Origin: an uncultured Catenibacterium sp.
GTDB taxonomy: Bacteria; Bacillota_I; Bacilli_A; Erysipelotrichales; Coprobacillaceae
Direction of reading: 5' to 3'
DNA length: 44,590 bases
NCBI RefSeq assembly: GCF_900540665.1
Contig: NZ_UQGV01000005.1
Coordinates: forward strand, 1 to 44,590
The position numbers were made by a program, and so were the translations under genes. Below, in pieces: positions 25,486-34,580 of the stretch. Each line of letters begins with the position of its first letter. Within the stretch, counting starts at the first letter, position 1. Below the pieces are notes generated by a model. The model was not told the DNA's origin. It did no database searches and worked only from the letters and a program-made list of their open reading frames with translations.

Positions 25486-27012
25486 TTATTTAATAAGGCT
25501 TGTACCATCCATTTCTTCTGGGATAGCAAGTCCTAGAAGCTGTAACATAGTTGGAGCTAAGTCTCCAAGTTTTCCGCCTTCTTTTAATTCAAGGTGAGAG
25601 TTTGTTACGATTAAAGGTACATCATTTGTAGTATGTGCTGTGAATGGGTTACCTTCTTCATCAAGAAGTCTTTCTGCGTTACCATGGTCAGCAGTGATTA
25701 ACATAGTTCCACCAAGTTCAGCAACCTTTTCATATACTTCACCAACACAGTCATCAACAACTTCAACTGCCTTGATAGCTGCAGGAATAACACCTGTATG
25801 ACCAACCATGTCGCAGTTAGCGAAGTTAACGATAACAACATCGAATTCACCAGAATCTAATTCTTCGATTAACTTATCTTTTACAAGGTAAGCACTCATT
25901 TCTGGCTGTAAGTCATAAGTAGCAACCTTAGGTGAGTTGATTAAGTCACGCTTAGCACCTTCGATTTCCTTATCTTCTCCACCATCAAAGAAGAATGTTA
26001 CATGGGCATACTTTTCAGTTTCAGCAATTCTTAACTGCTTTAATCCCTGAGCTGATACATAATCACCAAATGTATTAGTTAATTCTGGTAAAGCGAATGC
26101 TACATGACCATTTACTGAATCAGCATATTTCATCATACATACGAAGTAAATACCATTTCTCTTAGTAGCAGGTGTATATCCTTTATCAGCATAGAAATCA
26201 GGATTTGTCATAACAGTAGCAATCTGGATTGCTCTGTCTGGACGGAAGTTAGCGAAGATGATTGAATCGTTATCTTCAACAGCACCATCTACAGCTGAGT
26301 TGTATCCTGGTACAACGAATTCATCAAATACTTCTTCAGCATAAGAATCCTTTACGAACTGTACTGGATCAGTGAAGCTGTTTCCTTTATGATCAACAAT
26401 TGCTTCATAAGCTAAGTTAACACGGTCAAATCTCTTATCACGATCCATTGCATAGTAACGACCTGAGATAGATGCGATTTCTCCCACACCGATCTTCTTC
26501 ATTTCTTCAGCAAGTTCTCCAACGAAATCTACAGCTGAATCAGGTGCTACGTCACGTCCATCTAGGAATGCATGTACATAAACCTTAGTTAAACCAGCAT
26601 CTTTAGCAAGCTTTAATAATGCATAGATATGTTCATTTGAAGAGTGAACTCCTCCGCTAGATAATAATCCCCAGATATGTAACTTAGAATCATTCTTCTT
26701 AGCGTTTTCTACTGCTTCTACAAATTTTTCATTTGCGAAGAAAGTACCTTCAGTAATTGCTTTATTGATTAAAGTAAGTGACTGATAAACAGTACGTCCT
26801 GCACCAATATTCATATGACCAACTTCTGAGTTACCCATCTGTCCTTCAGGTAAACCAACAGCGTTACCACAAGCTTTAATAGTTGTAGTAGGATACATTG
26901 CCATTAAATCATCAAGATTAGGTGTATTAGCAAGTTTTACTGCGTTACCATCAACTCTATCAGTTAATCCGTAACCATCCATAATACATAAAACAATAGG
27001 TCTTTTTTTCAT
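25486..27012 (-). CDS. gpmI: 2,3-bisphosphoglycerate-independent phosphoglycerate mutase
   Basis: Interconverts 3- and 2-phosphoglycerate in glycolysis using two Mn ions and a phosphoserine intermediate. The 508 aa are full length. N-terminal metal site CIMDGYG, catalytic Ser62 in MGNSEVGHMNIGAGR, HAFLDGRDVAP, and the second metal site TADHGNAE are present. It stands outside the usual gapA-pgk-tpiA cluster. It has its own promoter and terminator. Confidence 0.96.
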   Translation of the reverse strand: MKKRPIVLCIMDGYGLTDRVDGNAVKLANTPNLDDLMAMYPTTTIKACGNAVGLPEGQMGNSEVGHMNIGAGRTVYQSLTLINKAITEGTFFANEKFVEAVENAKKNDSKLHIWGLLSSGGVHSSNEHIYALLKLAKDAGLTKVYVHAFLDGRDVAPDSAVDFVGELAEEMKKIGVGEIASISGRYYAMDRDKRFDRVNLAYEAIVDHKGNSFTDPVQFVKDSYAEEVFDEFVVPGYNSAVDGAVEDNDSIIFANFRPDRAIQIATVMTNPDFYADKGYTPATKRNGIYFVCMMKYADSVNGHVAFALPELTNTFGDYVSAQGLKQLRIAETEKYAHVTFFFDGGEDKEIEGAKRDLINSPKVATYDLQPEMSAYLVKDKLIEELDSGEFDVVIVNFANCDMVGHTGVIPAAIKAVEVVDDCVGEVYEKVAELGGTMLITADHGNAERLLDEEGNPFTAHTTNDVPLIVTNSHLELKEGGKLGDLAPTMLQLLGLAIPEEMDGTSLIK

Positions 27013-27040
27013 AACTTTTCATCCTCCGTATACTTCAAAG

Positions 27041-27069
27041 ATAATAGCATTATCCACTTTGAAATTCAA
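27041..27069 (-). promoter_or_regulatory. Promoter of gpmI
   Basis: TTGAAT (27069-27064), a 17-nt spacer ending in TGC, and TATTAT (27046-27041). The leader is about 20-30 nt with GGAGG before the ATG. Confidence 0.8.
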
Positions 27070-27089
27070 TAAGCATGATTTAAAAAATA

Positions 27090-27485
27090 TCAATTTAAGC
27101 CATAACTTTCTAGGAGGTCTTCACCAAAAGAAATCAGATGTTCTATATCAATATCTTCTTCCCCTCTTTGTGAATAAACGATAATCACATGATCATGATA
27201 CTCAAAGCGATTACAATGAATTAATGCATTAATATCCTTACTCATAGAAGGAAGATAATTAATAAACTGGTTTTCTTTCATCTTTCTTAATAGAATACAA
27301 TAATCTGCCAAGGCAAGTTCTAGATGCAATATTGTACGCATACGATCCTTATTTAAAATAGCTTCTTCTAGTATGCCTTCTTGTAAATCAATCTTTTTCA
27401 TATGATTCAACACAACCTTTGTATTTGATATAGAACCATCCAGCGCTTCCATATAACATTTCTCTTTGAGTTCTCTTTCCTTCAC
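27090..27485 (-). CDS. Hypothetical protein, 131 aa
   Basis: A soluble, mainly helical, charged protein with no recognised family: Lys/Glu-rich start, the helical segment RMRTILHLELALADYCILLRKM written as LHLELALADYCILLRK, and an acidic C-terminus (EEDIDIEHLISFGEDLLES). The frame extends to a GTG at 27494, but GAGGTGAT is best spaced for the GTG at 27485 (GTGAAGGAA). It sits between ftsX (whose terminator is upstream) and gpmI, so it probably has its own promoter. No function proposed. Confidence 0.6.
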   Translation of the reverse strand: MKERELKEKCYMEALDGSISNTKVVLNHMKKIDLQEGILEEAILNKDRMRTILHLELALADYCILLRKMKENQFINYLPSMSKDINALIHCNRFEYHDHVIIVYSQRGEEDIDIEHLISFGEDLLESYGLN

Positions 27486-27509
27486 ACTTATCACCTCAAT
27501 TTTATTCTA

Positions 27510-27535
27510 CAAAAAAACTGCACATATGTGCAGTT
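27510..27535 (-). terminator. Terminator after ftsX
   Basis: Perfect palindrome AACTGCACATATGTGCAGTT (27516-27535), followed by seven T's on the minus strand; the ftsX stop overlaps the stem. Confidence 0.93.
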
Positions 27536-28442
27536 ATAATTTCAAGAATTTACGTACTGAGAAGAATGAACCAATTAATCCTACAACAGCACCAAGTAGT
27601 GCTAAGAATGCACCTAATTCCCATACAAGTGGATAAGGTGGTATAAATGTAATCAGGTTAGAAGACATCAATGATGTCATTGTTACATAAGCAAACTTAT
27701 AACCATAAGCAAGGATAATTAAAGGTACAATAGAACCAATGAGTCCAATGAAGATACCTTCTAACATAAATGGAATACGAATATACCAGTTAGAAGCACC
27801 CACCATTCTCATAATTGAAATTTCAGTTGAACGAGATGTAATAGTGATTTTTATTGTATTCGCAATCATAAAGAGTGCTACTACGATTAAGGCAACCACA
27901 AAGATCGCCCCACCATTACGTACTGATTCAAGGATATCTACTAATTTATTTGTAGAAGAACCACCATAAGTGACTTCTTTTACATAAGGAATATCCCCAA
28001 TCTTCTTCGCAACCTTATCAAGATTCTTCGCATTCTTAACTTCTACAATATATGCATCACCAAGAGGATTATCACTACGATAGTTTTCAAATAACTGTTT
28101 TGAATTTTTATCCTGAGATGCAATTAATTTGTCTAGCTCTTTATCTTTACTAGAATAATTAACCTTCTTGATACCAGTTAATTTATTGATTTCATTACCA
28201 ATAGCTTGACTTTGTTCATCAGTAGCACCACGGTCTACCTTCACATAAATATTCAAGCTATTTTCAATATTCACAGTCATATGATTCACATTAATCGCAA
28301 TGACTGATACAACACCAATCAAAATCAACGTAATCGTAACTGCAAAGATAGATGAAATAGACATCACACCGTTTCTCCAGATATTCTGGAAAGCAGTTTT
28401 ACAATGCTTAGGCATTGCCTTTAATTCTTCTACGAATTCCAT
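27534..28442 (-). CDS. ftsX: Cell division ABC transporter, permease FtsX
   Basis: 302 aa from the ATG at 28442 (AGGAGGTTATC upstream); the longer frame from 28481 lies inside ftsE. One N-terminal membrane helix (ISSIFAVTITLILIGVVSVI), a roughly 130-aa extracellular loop, then three helices: the FtsX topology. With FtsE it controls a peptidoglycan hydrolase during septation and elongation. It overlaps the ftsE end by 13 bases. Confidence 0.93.
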   Translation of the reverse strand: MEFVEELKAMPKHCKTAFQNIWRNGVMSISSIFAVTITLILIGVVSVIAINVNHMTVNIENSLNIYVKVDRGATDEQSQAIGNEINKLTGIKKVNYSSKDKELDKLIASQDKNSKQLFENYRSDNPLGDAYIVEVKNAKNLDKVAKKIGDIPYVKEVTYGGSSTNKLVDILESVRNGGAIFVVALIVVALFMIANTIKITITSRSTEISIMRMVGASNWYIRIPFMLEGIFIGLIGSIVPLIILAYGYKFAYVTMTSLMSSNLITFIPPYPLVWELGAFLALLGAVVGLIGSFFSVRKFLKL

Positions 28443-29131
28443 GACTGATAACCTCCTAAACTTGTATCTGTTGTGACACAACCATCTTCAATAAGAATAG
28501 TTCTCTTCTTATTTCTCTGAACGATTTCACGGTCATGTGTGACAACAAGTACAGTTGTCTGACGGACATCATTGATTCTTTCTAGAAGTTCAATGATTCC
28601 CTGAGATGTTTCAGGATCTAGGTTACCTGTTGGTTCATCCGCAATTAATACTTTAGGCTGATTGACAATAGCACGGGCAATCGCTACACGCTGTTGCTGC
28701 CCACCTGATAATTCATGAGGGAATGAATTCGCTTTGTCTTCTAGACCTACAAGTTCTAGTACATTACGAACCTTTTTTCTAATTTCAGTTTTTGGTGTAT
28801 TAGTTACTTCTAGCGCAAAAGCGACATTTTCAAAGACTGTCTTTTTTGGTAGAAGACGATAGTTCTGAAATACAACTCCAATCCTGCGTCTAAAATATGG
28901 GACTTTAGAGTTCTTAATACGAGATACATCGGTTCCATCAACAATAACTTTACCTCTTGTAGCTTTTTCTTCTCGATAGAGAAGCTTGATAAATGTAGAT
29001 TTACCAGCACCAGTTGGACCAATGACATAAACGAATTCGCCGGCATCGATTGTAAGTGACATGTCATTTACAGCACGTACGCCAGTCTTATAAACTTTTG
29101 TTACGTTTTCAAGTTTAATCATTTCTTGCAT
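28430..29131 (-). CDS. ftsE: Cell division ATP-binding protein FtsE
   Basis: 233-aa ABC ATPase with Walker A GPTGAGKS (38-45), signature LSGGQQQR and Walker B VLIADEPTGNLD, plus the switch His in VVTHDREIV. Partner of the overlapping ftsX. Its own extended -10 promoter lies 24 nt upstream, so ftsEX can be transcribed separately from secA-prfB-yitT. Confidence 0.95.
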   Translation of the reverse strand: MQEMIKLENVTKVYKTGVRAVNDMSLTIDAGEFVYVIGPTGAGKSTFIKLLYREEKATRGKVIVDGTDVSRIKNSKVPYFRRRIGVVFQNYRLLPKKTVFENVAFALEVTNTPKTEIRKKVRNVLELVGLEDKANSFPHELSGGQQQRVAIARAIVNQPKVLIADEPTGNLDPETSQGIIELLERINDVRQTTVLVVTHDREIVQRNKKRTILIEDGCVTTDTSLGGYQSWNS

Positions 29132-29154
29132 ATCATCACACTCCTTGTTTCCCC

Positions 29155-29163
29155 ATTATAGCA
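29155..29163 (-). promoter_or_regulatory. Extended -10 promoter of ftsEX
   Basis: TGCTATAAT at 29163-29155, with no clear -35. It lies in the 54-nt gap after the YitT-family gene. Confidence 0.7.
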
Positions 29164-29185
29164 CATACTTATAATAAGTAATGAT

Positions 29186-30088
29186 TTATTTTAAATTTTC
29201 TTTTGAAGACCATCTCTCTAGATTAACATTCGGTAATGTGAATCCTCTACCATTGACACTATGTACTTCAGTTGTAATTTCAAAAGCTTCTGGATCCATA
29301 TTTTGAACAATATCATGGAAAGCTGCATATTCACGACGATTAAGAACAACCATGACTGCTTTAGATTCATTTTTCATAAATCCTGTTGTGATATTTAAGA
29401 ATGTACATCCACGATCTACATCTTTCATTAAAGCTTCCGCAATTTCTTCATATTTTTCTGATACAACGATGACCTGAATGTTGTTTTGTCCAAGCAACAT
29501 CATCTTATCAATAATATATGTAGAAATCACAACAGTAATAATACCATAAAGAATTTCCTCAACGTTTGAGAATGGAATCTGAATAAGTAGAATCACAATA
29601 TCAAAGATATTGATTAATAATCCTAGTGAAAGACCTGTATACTTATTCACAAGTAATGGTGGAATATCCATACCACCTGTACTGTATCCAAGTCTCAATA
29701 CGAGCCCTAATCCAACCCCAATAAGGAATCCTGCATAAACAGCAGCAAGTAAAGTATCCTTAGTCAAATGTGTTAAATAATAACTCTTTTCAAATAATGC
29801 AAGAAAGAATGGGAATGCGAATGTAGAAACAAGTGTTCCTACCGCAAACTTCTTTCCTAATAAGAAATATCCAGCAATAAATGCGACAATGTTGAATCCA
29901 AGTACAAGTGTTGATAAATGAACATAGAACACATAATGCTGGAATGCAAGGGCAAGACCTGAAACCCCACCAAGGATAATCTTGGCAGGTACCGCAAACC
30001 CTGCAGTACCTAAAGCCATAACGGCATTCCCTAACATCACTAAAATAAAATCAATCACTAATTTCTTTGCAGAATGCATTTTACTCAT
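29186..30088 (-). CDS. YitT-family integral membrane protein (DUF161/DUF2179)
   Basis: 300 aa. Five or six membrane helices in the first 200 residues (for example VIDFILVMLGNAVMALGT and VYAGFLIGVGLGLVLRLG) with the family signature YSTGGMDIPPLLVNKYTG, then a cytosolic DUF2179 domain (NIQVIVVSEKYEEIAEAL; CTFLNITTGFMKNESKAVM). Function unproven; members are thought to be transporters or ligand-gated membrane proteins. It overlaps the end of prfB by 8 bases. Confidence 0.85.
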   Translation of the reverse strand: MSKMHSAKKLVIDFILVMLGNAVMALGTAGFAVPAKIILGGVSGLALAFQHYVFYVHLSTLVLGFNIVAFIAGYFLLGKKFAVGTLVSTFAFPFFLALFEKSYYLTHLTKDTLLAAVYAGFLIGVGLGLVLRLGYSTGGMDIPPLLVNKYTGLSLGLLINIFDIVILLIQIPFSNVEEILYGIITVVISTYIIDKMMLLGQNNIQVIVVSEKYEEIAEALMKDVDRGCTFLNITTGFMKNESKAVMVVLNRREYAAFHDIVQNMDPEAFEITTEVHSVNGRGFTLPNVNLERWSSKENLK

Positions 30089-31196
30089 TATTTTTCTCCT
30101 TTACTTGAGATCTTAAATAAGCATAAATAAGATCATCAAGCTCACCATCTAATATTTTCTTTGGATCATTTGATTCATAACCAGAACGGTTATCTTTCAC
30201 CATAGAATAAGGATGAAGAACATAAGAACGGATCTGTGATCCCCATTCAATATTCTTCTTTTCACCTTGAATTTCAGATAGTTTTTCAGCATGGGCTTCC
30301 TGCATTAATAAATACAATTTACTCTTTAACATCAACATAGCCTGTTCTCTGTTCTGTAACTGAGAGCGCTGTGACTGACAAGAAACAACTGTATTAGTAG
30401 GAATATGAGTAATACGGACTGCTGAATCAGTTTTATTAATATGCTGTCCTCCAGCACCGGATGCACGATATGTATCAATACGAAGATCCTTTGGATCGAT
30501 TGTAATCTCAATATCATCATCTAATTCAGGTGAAACTTCTACAGATGCAAATGATGTATGTCTTCTCTTTGATGAATCAAACGGTGAAATACGTACAAGT
30601 CGATGAACACCCTTCTCTGCTCTTAAATGACCATACGCATTATAACCAGTAAAACGGATAGAACATGATTTTAATCCTGCTTCATCACCTGCAAGATAAT
30701 CATCAACATCAACCTTCCATCCTTTCTTTTCGCCATAACGTATATACATACGCATAAGCATCTCAGCCCAGTCCTGAGATTCAGTTCCTCCAGCACCTGG
30801 ATGAATTTCTACAATGGCATTCGAATGATCGTATTCCTGATCAAACAATAATGTCTTTTCAAATTCATCTAAATTCTTATGGAACGTCATATAATCTTCT
30901 TCTAAAGAAGCCATAAAGTCAGGATCTTCAGTATCCTTAACATATTCATATACTTCCATGAGTTCTTTATAGCTTGCTTCTAAAGAAGTATCTGTATCAG
31001 CCACTTTCTTCATTTCATTCAGATGAGCATATACTTTAGTCGCATGTGCCTGATCATCCCAGAAATGTTCGTCCATTGTCTGTACAGTAAGTCCTTCTAT
31101 TTCTCTTTTTAGTACTTCAATATTTGCAGAAACATATAATTGGTCTAATAATAAACGGGCATCTTCCAGCCCGTTTTTGATTTCATATAATTCCAT
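30081..31196 (-). CDS. prfB: Peptide chain release factor 2 (no programmed frameshift)
   Basis: 371 aa in one uninterrupted frame. The stop-codon recognition motif SPF is at 204-206 (ISPFDSSKRRHTSFASV) and the peptidyl-hydrolysis GGQ at 249-251 (GAGGQHINKTDSAVR). The in-frame UGA frameshift site that autoregulates prfB in most bacteria would fall near codon 25; here the frame reads QLYVSANIEV without a stop. The start overlaps the secA stop (TAATG). It releases at UGA and UAA. Confidence 0.96.
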   Translation of the reverse strand: MELYEIKNGLEDARLLLDQLYVSANIEVLKREIEGLTVQTMDEHFWDDQAHATKVYAHLNEMKKVADTDTSLEASYKELMEVYEYVKDTEDPDFMASLEEDYMTFHKNLDEFEKTLLFDQEYDHSNAIVEIHPGAGGTESQDWAEMLMRMYIRYGEKKGWKVDVDDYLAGDEAGLKSCSIRFTGYNAYGHLRAEKGVHRLVRISPFDSSKRRHTSFASVEVSPELDDDIEITIDPKDLRIDTYRASGAGGQHINKTDSAVRITHIPTNTVVSCQSQRSQLQNREQAMLMLKSKLYLLMQEAHAEKLSEIQGEKKNIEWGSQIRSYVLHPYSMVKDNRSGYESNDPKKILDGELDDLIYAYLRSQVKEKNNE

Positions 31197-33838
31197 TATT
31201 TAAATTCAAGTTCAACTTTGATTTCTGGAATGTTCATTTCTGCTTCTGTGCCAGGACGGATACCCATATGGACAATGTTACGAGCAATTTCCTGAGAAAT
31301 AGATTTTGTCATCTCTTCGAACATATAGAAACCTTCTTCTGTATATTCCTGAAGAGGATCACGTTGTGCATAAGCTCTTAAGTAGATACCATTTCTAAGT
31401 TTCTGCATTGCATCAATATGGTTGATCCATGTATGGTCAATGATACCTAAAAGAACACGGCGTTCATAATCAAGTTTTACTGAATCTTCAAGATCCTTAT
31501 TGAATCTGTTTTCATAGCTCATGAAGACTACTTCACTCACAGCATCAATCACCTTCTGAGGATCATTCACTGCTTTGTCAGGATTCTTAGCAACTAATTC
31601 ACTTAATAACATGTAATTCTTACCAACATAGTTTAAGAATTTTTCTACATCTACAACTGGCTTCTTACCTTCATTATTAGTGAACTTAGGCATATCAAGT
31701 TCAATTGCTGTTAAGAATTCACCCTTGATGATTTCTGATAAGTCCTTAGAACGCATGATATCATCTCTTTCTTTATACATGATTTCACGCTGTTGACGCA
31801 TAATATCATCATATTCTAATAACTGCTTACGCATATCGAAGTTCTGACCTTCAACACGCTTCTGAGCTGTTTCAATAGACTTAGTCACCATCTTAGATTC
31901 AATTGCTTCATCATCCATGAATGAATCAGTTAAAGCCTTGATCTTTTCACTTGCGAATCTCTGCATCAATTCATCTTCAAATGATACAAAGAACTGTGAA
32001 CATCCTGGGTCACCCTGACGACCAGAACGTCCTCTTAACTGGTTATCGATACGTCTAGATTCATGACGTTCAGAACCAATAACCATTAAACCACCAATTT
32101 CAGCAACACCTTCACCTAGCTTGATATCAGTACCACGACCAGCCATGTTAGTAGCGATTGTAACGGCACCCTTAACACCAGCCTTAGCGATAATAGCTGC
32201 TTCTTTTGCATGGTTCTTAGCGTTTAATGTATTATGTTTAATACCTTTTGCACTTAGCATCTTAGATAAGATTTCAGATGTTTCTACTGCAACTGTACCA
32301 AGAAGGATTGGCTGACCATAAGCATGGCGCATTTCTACTTCTTTAATAATAGCTGCATATTTAGCCTTCTTGCTTGAGAATACCAAATCTGGTTTATCGT
32401 CACGAATAACAGGCTTATTTGTAGGAATAACAACTACACGCATGTTATAGATCTGACGGAATTCTTCTTCTTCAGTCTTTGCAGTACCTGTCATACCAGC
32501 TAACTTATCAAATAATCTGAAGAAGTTCTGATAAGTAATTGTTGCAAGTGTAACAGTTTCTTCTTTAATTGGTACACCTTCTTTTGCTTCAATAGCCTGA
32601 TGTAAACCATCAGAATAAGCACGACCTGGCATAACACGTCCAGTAAACTGGTCAATAATCATAATAGAAGCATTTCTTATATCATGGCTGCCGTCTTCTG
32701 TTGCAATCATATATTCAATGTCCTTAGTCATTGTATAGTTTGCTTTAAGTGCCTGGTTGATATAGTGTACTAATGCTGTATTTTCTGGATTATATAGGTT
32801 TTCTACATTAAATGCCTTTTCTGCTTTCGCAATACCATCAGGTGTTAATGTACATGTCTTACTTTCAACATCTACCTGATAATCCTTTTCATTCTTTAAG
32901 CTCTTAGCAAAGTGGTCAGCAGATACATACATAGAAGCAGTCTTCTTCTTACCACCACTAATAATTAATGGAGTACGTGATTCATCGATTAAGATAGAGT
33001 CTACTTCATCGACTAATGCATAATGTAATGGACGAAGTACTTTATCTTCATAGTTAGTCACCATGTTATCACGTAAGTAATCGAATCCTAATTCAGCATT
33101 TGTAGTATATGTAATATCACATGCATGCTGTTTTCTCTTATCATCTGCATCTAGTTCTCTTTCATTCAAACCAACAGTCAAGCCTAAGAACTTGTAAACC
33201 TGTCCATTTAATTCACAGTCACGACGAGCTAAATATTCGTTAACTGTAACAACATGAACACCCTTACCATCTAAGGCGTTCAAATAAACTGGGAAGATAG
33301 ATGTTAAAGTTTTACCTTCACCTGTTTTCATTTCTGCAATATCACCATTATGAAGTGAAATAGCACCCATTAACTGTACTTTGAAGGCTTTGAGTCCTAG
33401 TACTCTGTAAGCTGCTTCACGTACAACTGCGAATGCTTCTGGTAAAATATCATCTAATGTTTCACCCTTTGCAAGACGATCCTTAAAGAACTGAGTCTGA
33501 GCACATAGTTCTTCATCACTCATTGCCTGTGTCTGAGGTTCTATCGCAATAATTTCATCTGCCTGTTTTTCTAATTTACGTAGAATAGAACTGTCCTGTG
33601 AGAAAATACTTTTAATACGGCCAGTAATTCCTTTTTTCTCTTTCTGTGGTGTTGTAGAGAATGGTAATGGTTTTGCATCTGTCTTGATATCATCAAATGA
33701 TTCTACAATGATATCATCTCCACGATGATCGCCTAAATCGACGATTTCAGCTTCTTGATTAAGTTCCTGATGCTCCATTCCTTCCTTTTTTAACTTTTTC
33801 TTAACTTGTTTTCTAATTTCTTGTTTTTTACTAGGCAT
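31196..33838 (-). CDS. secA: Preprotein translocase ATPase SecA with N-terminal extension
   Basis: 880 aa. The motor is intact: Walker A MKTGEGKT at 170-177, DEVDSILIDESRTPLIISG, MTGTAKTEEEEF, TNMAGRGTDIKLG and the helicase motif QLRGRSGRQGDPG. Alignable SecA (IKSIFSQDSSILRKLEKQAD) begins only near residue 72, so about 70 residues precede it: a very basic stretch (KKQEIRKQVKKKLKKEG) then an acidic one. The ATG has GGAG at a good distance and no later start fits, so the extension looks real. The C-terminus ends in EIKVELEFK without the CxCxSG(x)CC zinc domain that binds SecB. Confidence 0.95.
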   Translation of the reverse strand: MPSKKQEIRKQVKKKLKKEGMEHQELNQEAEIVDLGDHRGDDIIVESFDDIKTDAKPLPFSTTPQKEKKGITGRIKSIFSQDSSILRKLEKQADEIIAIEPQTQAMSDEELCAQTQFFKDRLAKGETLDDILPEAFAVVREAAYRVLGLKAFKVQLMGAISLHNGDIAEMKTGEGKTLTSIFPVYLNALDGKGVHVVTVNEYLARRDCELNGQVYKFLGLTVGLNERELDADDKRKQHACDITYTTNAELGFDYLRDNMVTNYEDKVLRPLHYALVDEVDSILIDESRTPLIISGGKKKTASMYVSADHFAKSLKNEKDYQVDVESKTCTLTPDGIAKAEKAFNVENLYNPENTALVHYINQALKANYTMTKDIEYMIATEDGSHDIRNASIMIIDQFTGRVMPGRAYSDGLHQAIEAKEGVPIKEETVTLATITYQNFFRLFDKLAGMTGTAKTEEEEFRQIYNMRVVVIPTNKPVIRDDKPDLVFSSKKAKYAAIIKEVEMRHAYGQPILLGTVAVETSEILSKMLSAKGIKHNTLNAKNHAKEAAIIAKAGVKGAVTIATNMAGRGTDIKLGEGVAEIGGLMVIGSERHESRRIDNQLRGRSGRQGDPGCSQFFVSFEDELMQRFASEKIKALTDSFMDDEAIESKMVTKSIETAQKRVEGQNFDMRKQLLEYDDIMRQQREIMYKERDDIMRSKDLSEIIKGEFLTAIELDMPKFTNNEGKKPVVDVEKFLNYVGKNYMLLSELVAKNPDKAVNDPQKVIDAVSEVVFMSYENRFNKDLEDSVKLDYERRVLLGIIDHTWINHIDAMQKLRNGIYLRAYAQRDPLQEYTEEGFYMFEEMTKSISQEIARNIVHMGIRPGTEAEMNIPEIKVELEFK

Positions 33839-33870
33839 GATGTGTCTCCTTTCAATACAAAATCGTATAC

Positions 33871-33879
33871 ATTATATCA
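33871..33879 (-). promoter_or_regulatory. Extended -10 promoter of secA
   Basis: TGATATAAT at 33879-33871, with a possible TTGTTT 16 nt upstream. Leader about 25 nt. No terminator is seen between comFC and this promoter. Confidence 0.75.
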
Positions 33880-33905
33880 TACATATAGCAAAAAACAAAA
33901 GCATT

Positions 33906-34580
33906 TTATATACTCCTTGCTTGTTTAATTATTCCCAAGTTTACAAGGTATTTTTCTTTCATTGCGAGGATCAATATTTCGATTTTCTGAGGCTTTTCTT
34001 TTTCAATTAATTTAAGACAAGTCTTAATGGTTTCTCCAGAAGTCATCACATCATCTAATAGGAGTATTTTCCTATTTTTAAGGAATGATCCACCCCTTAA
34101 TCCAATCACATCACGTATCCCTGCTCTTTGCGTATAAGACTGATCACTTTGTTTATAATCCACTTTCTTATAGAGTCCATTGAAAACATGAGAGTGAATT
34201 GTCATTGCAATGGCCTGGTTGGGAGCAAAACCACGCACATCATTCGCCTTTGACGCACTTGGTGCAACAACAATCAAATAATCTTTATAGCGTCTTTGTA
34301 GTTCTCTTTTGTACATATCTAAGAAAGCATCCTTTAAAGCATAGTCATATTGCCCCTTATAACGAAAAAGCAGGGTACGGAAGAAATCATTGTATCCATA
34401 TAGAATACGGAGTGGATATCCCTCAAAACATGTTTTAATATCAATTCTCTTAAATAAAGACAAACAGGAGGAACAGATACAGTGATAGAAAAATAATTGA
34501 TGAAAAGAGGATGACTTAGAAATAGAGGATAAACAGATCAGACAGACATCCTGTTGAGCCTCTGAATGGTTTTGATACAT
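33906..34580 (-). CDS. comFC: Competence protein ComFC, phosphoribosyltransferase-like
   Basis: 224 aa. N-terminal Cys pairs (CLICL and CICSSCL) form a zinc site, and the C-terminal half is a type I phosphoribosyltransferase-like fold with the PRPP loop ILLLDDVMTSGET. It is needed for DNA uptake together with ComFA in naturally competent Bacillota. The first 43 bases overlap comFA. The hpf gene commonly found between comFC and secA is absent. Confidence 0.9.
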   Translation of the reverse strand: MYQNHSEAQQDVCLICLSSISKSSSFHQLFFYHCICSSCLSLFKRIDIKTCFEGYPLRILYGYNDFFRTLLFRYKGQYDYALKDAFLDMYKRELQRRYKDYLIVVAPSASKANDVRGFAPNQAIAMTIHSHVFNGLYKKVDYKQSDQSYTQRAGIRDVIGLRGGSFLKNRKILLLDDVMTSGETIKTCLKLIEKEKPQKIEILILAMKEKYLVNLGIIKQARSI

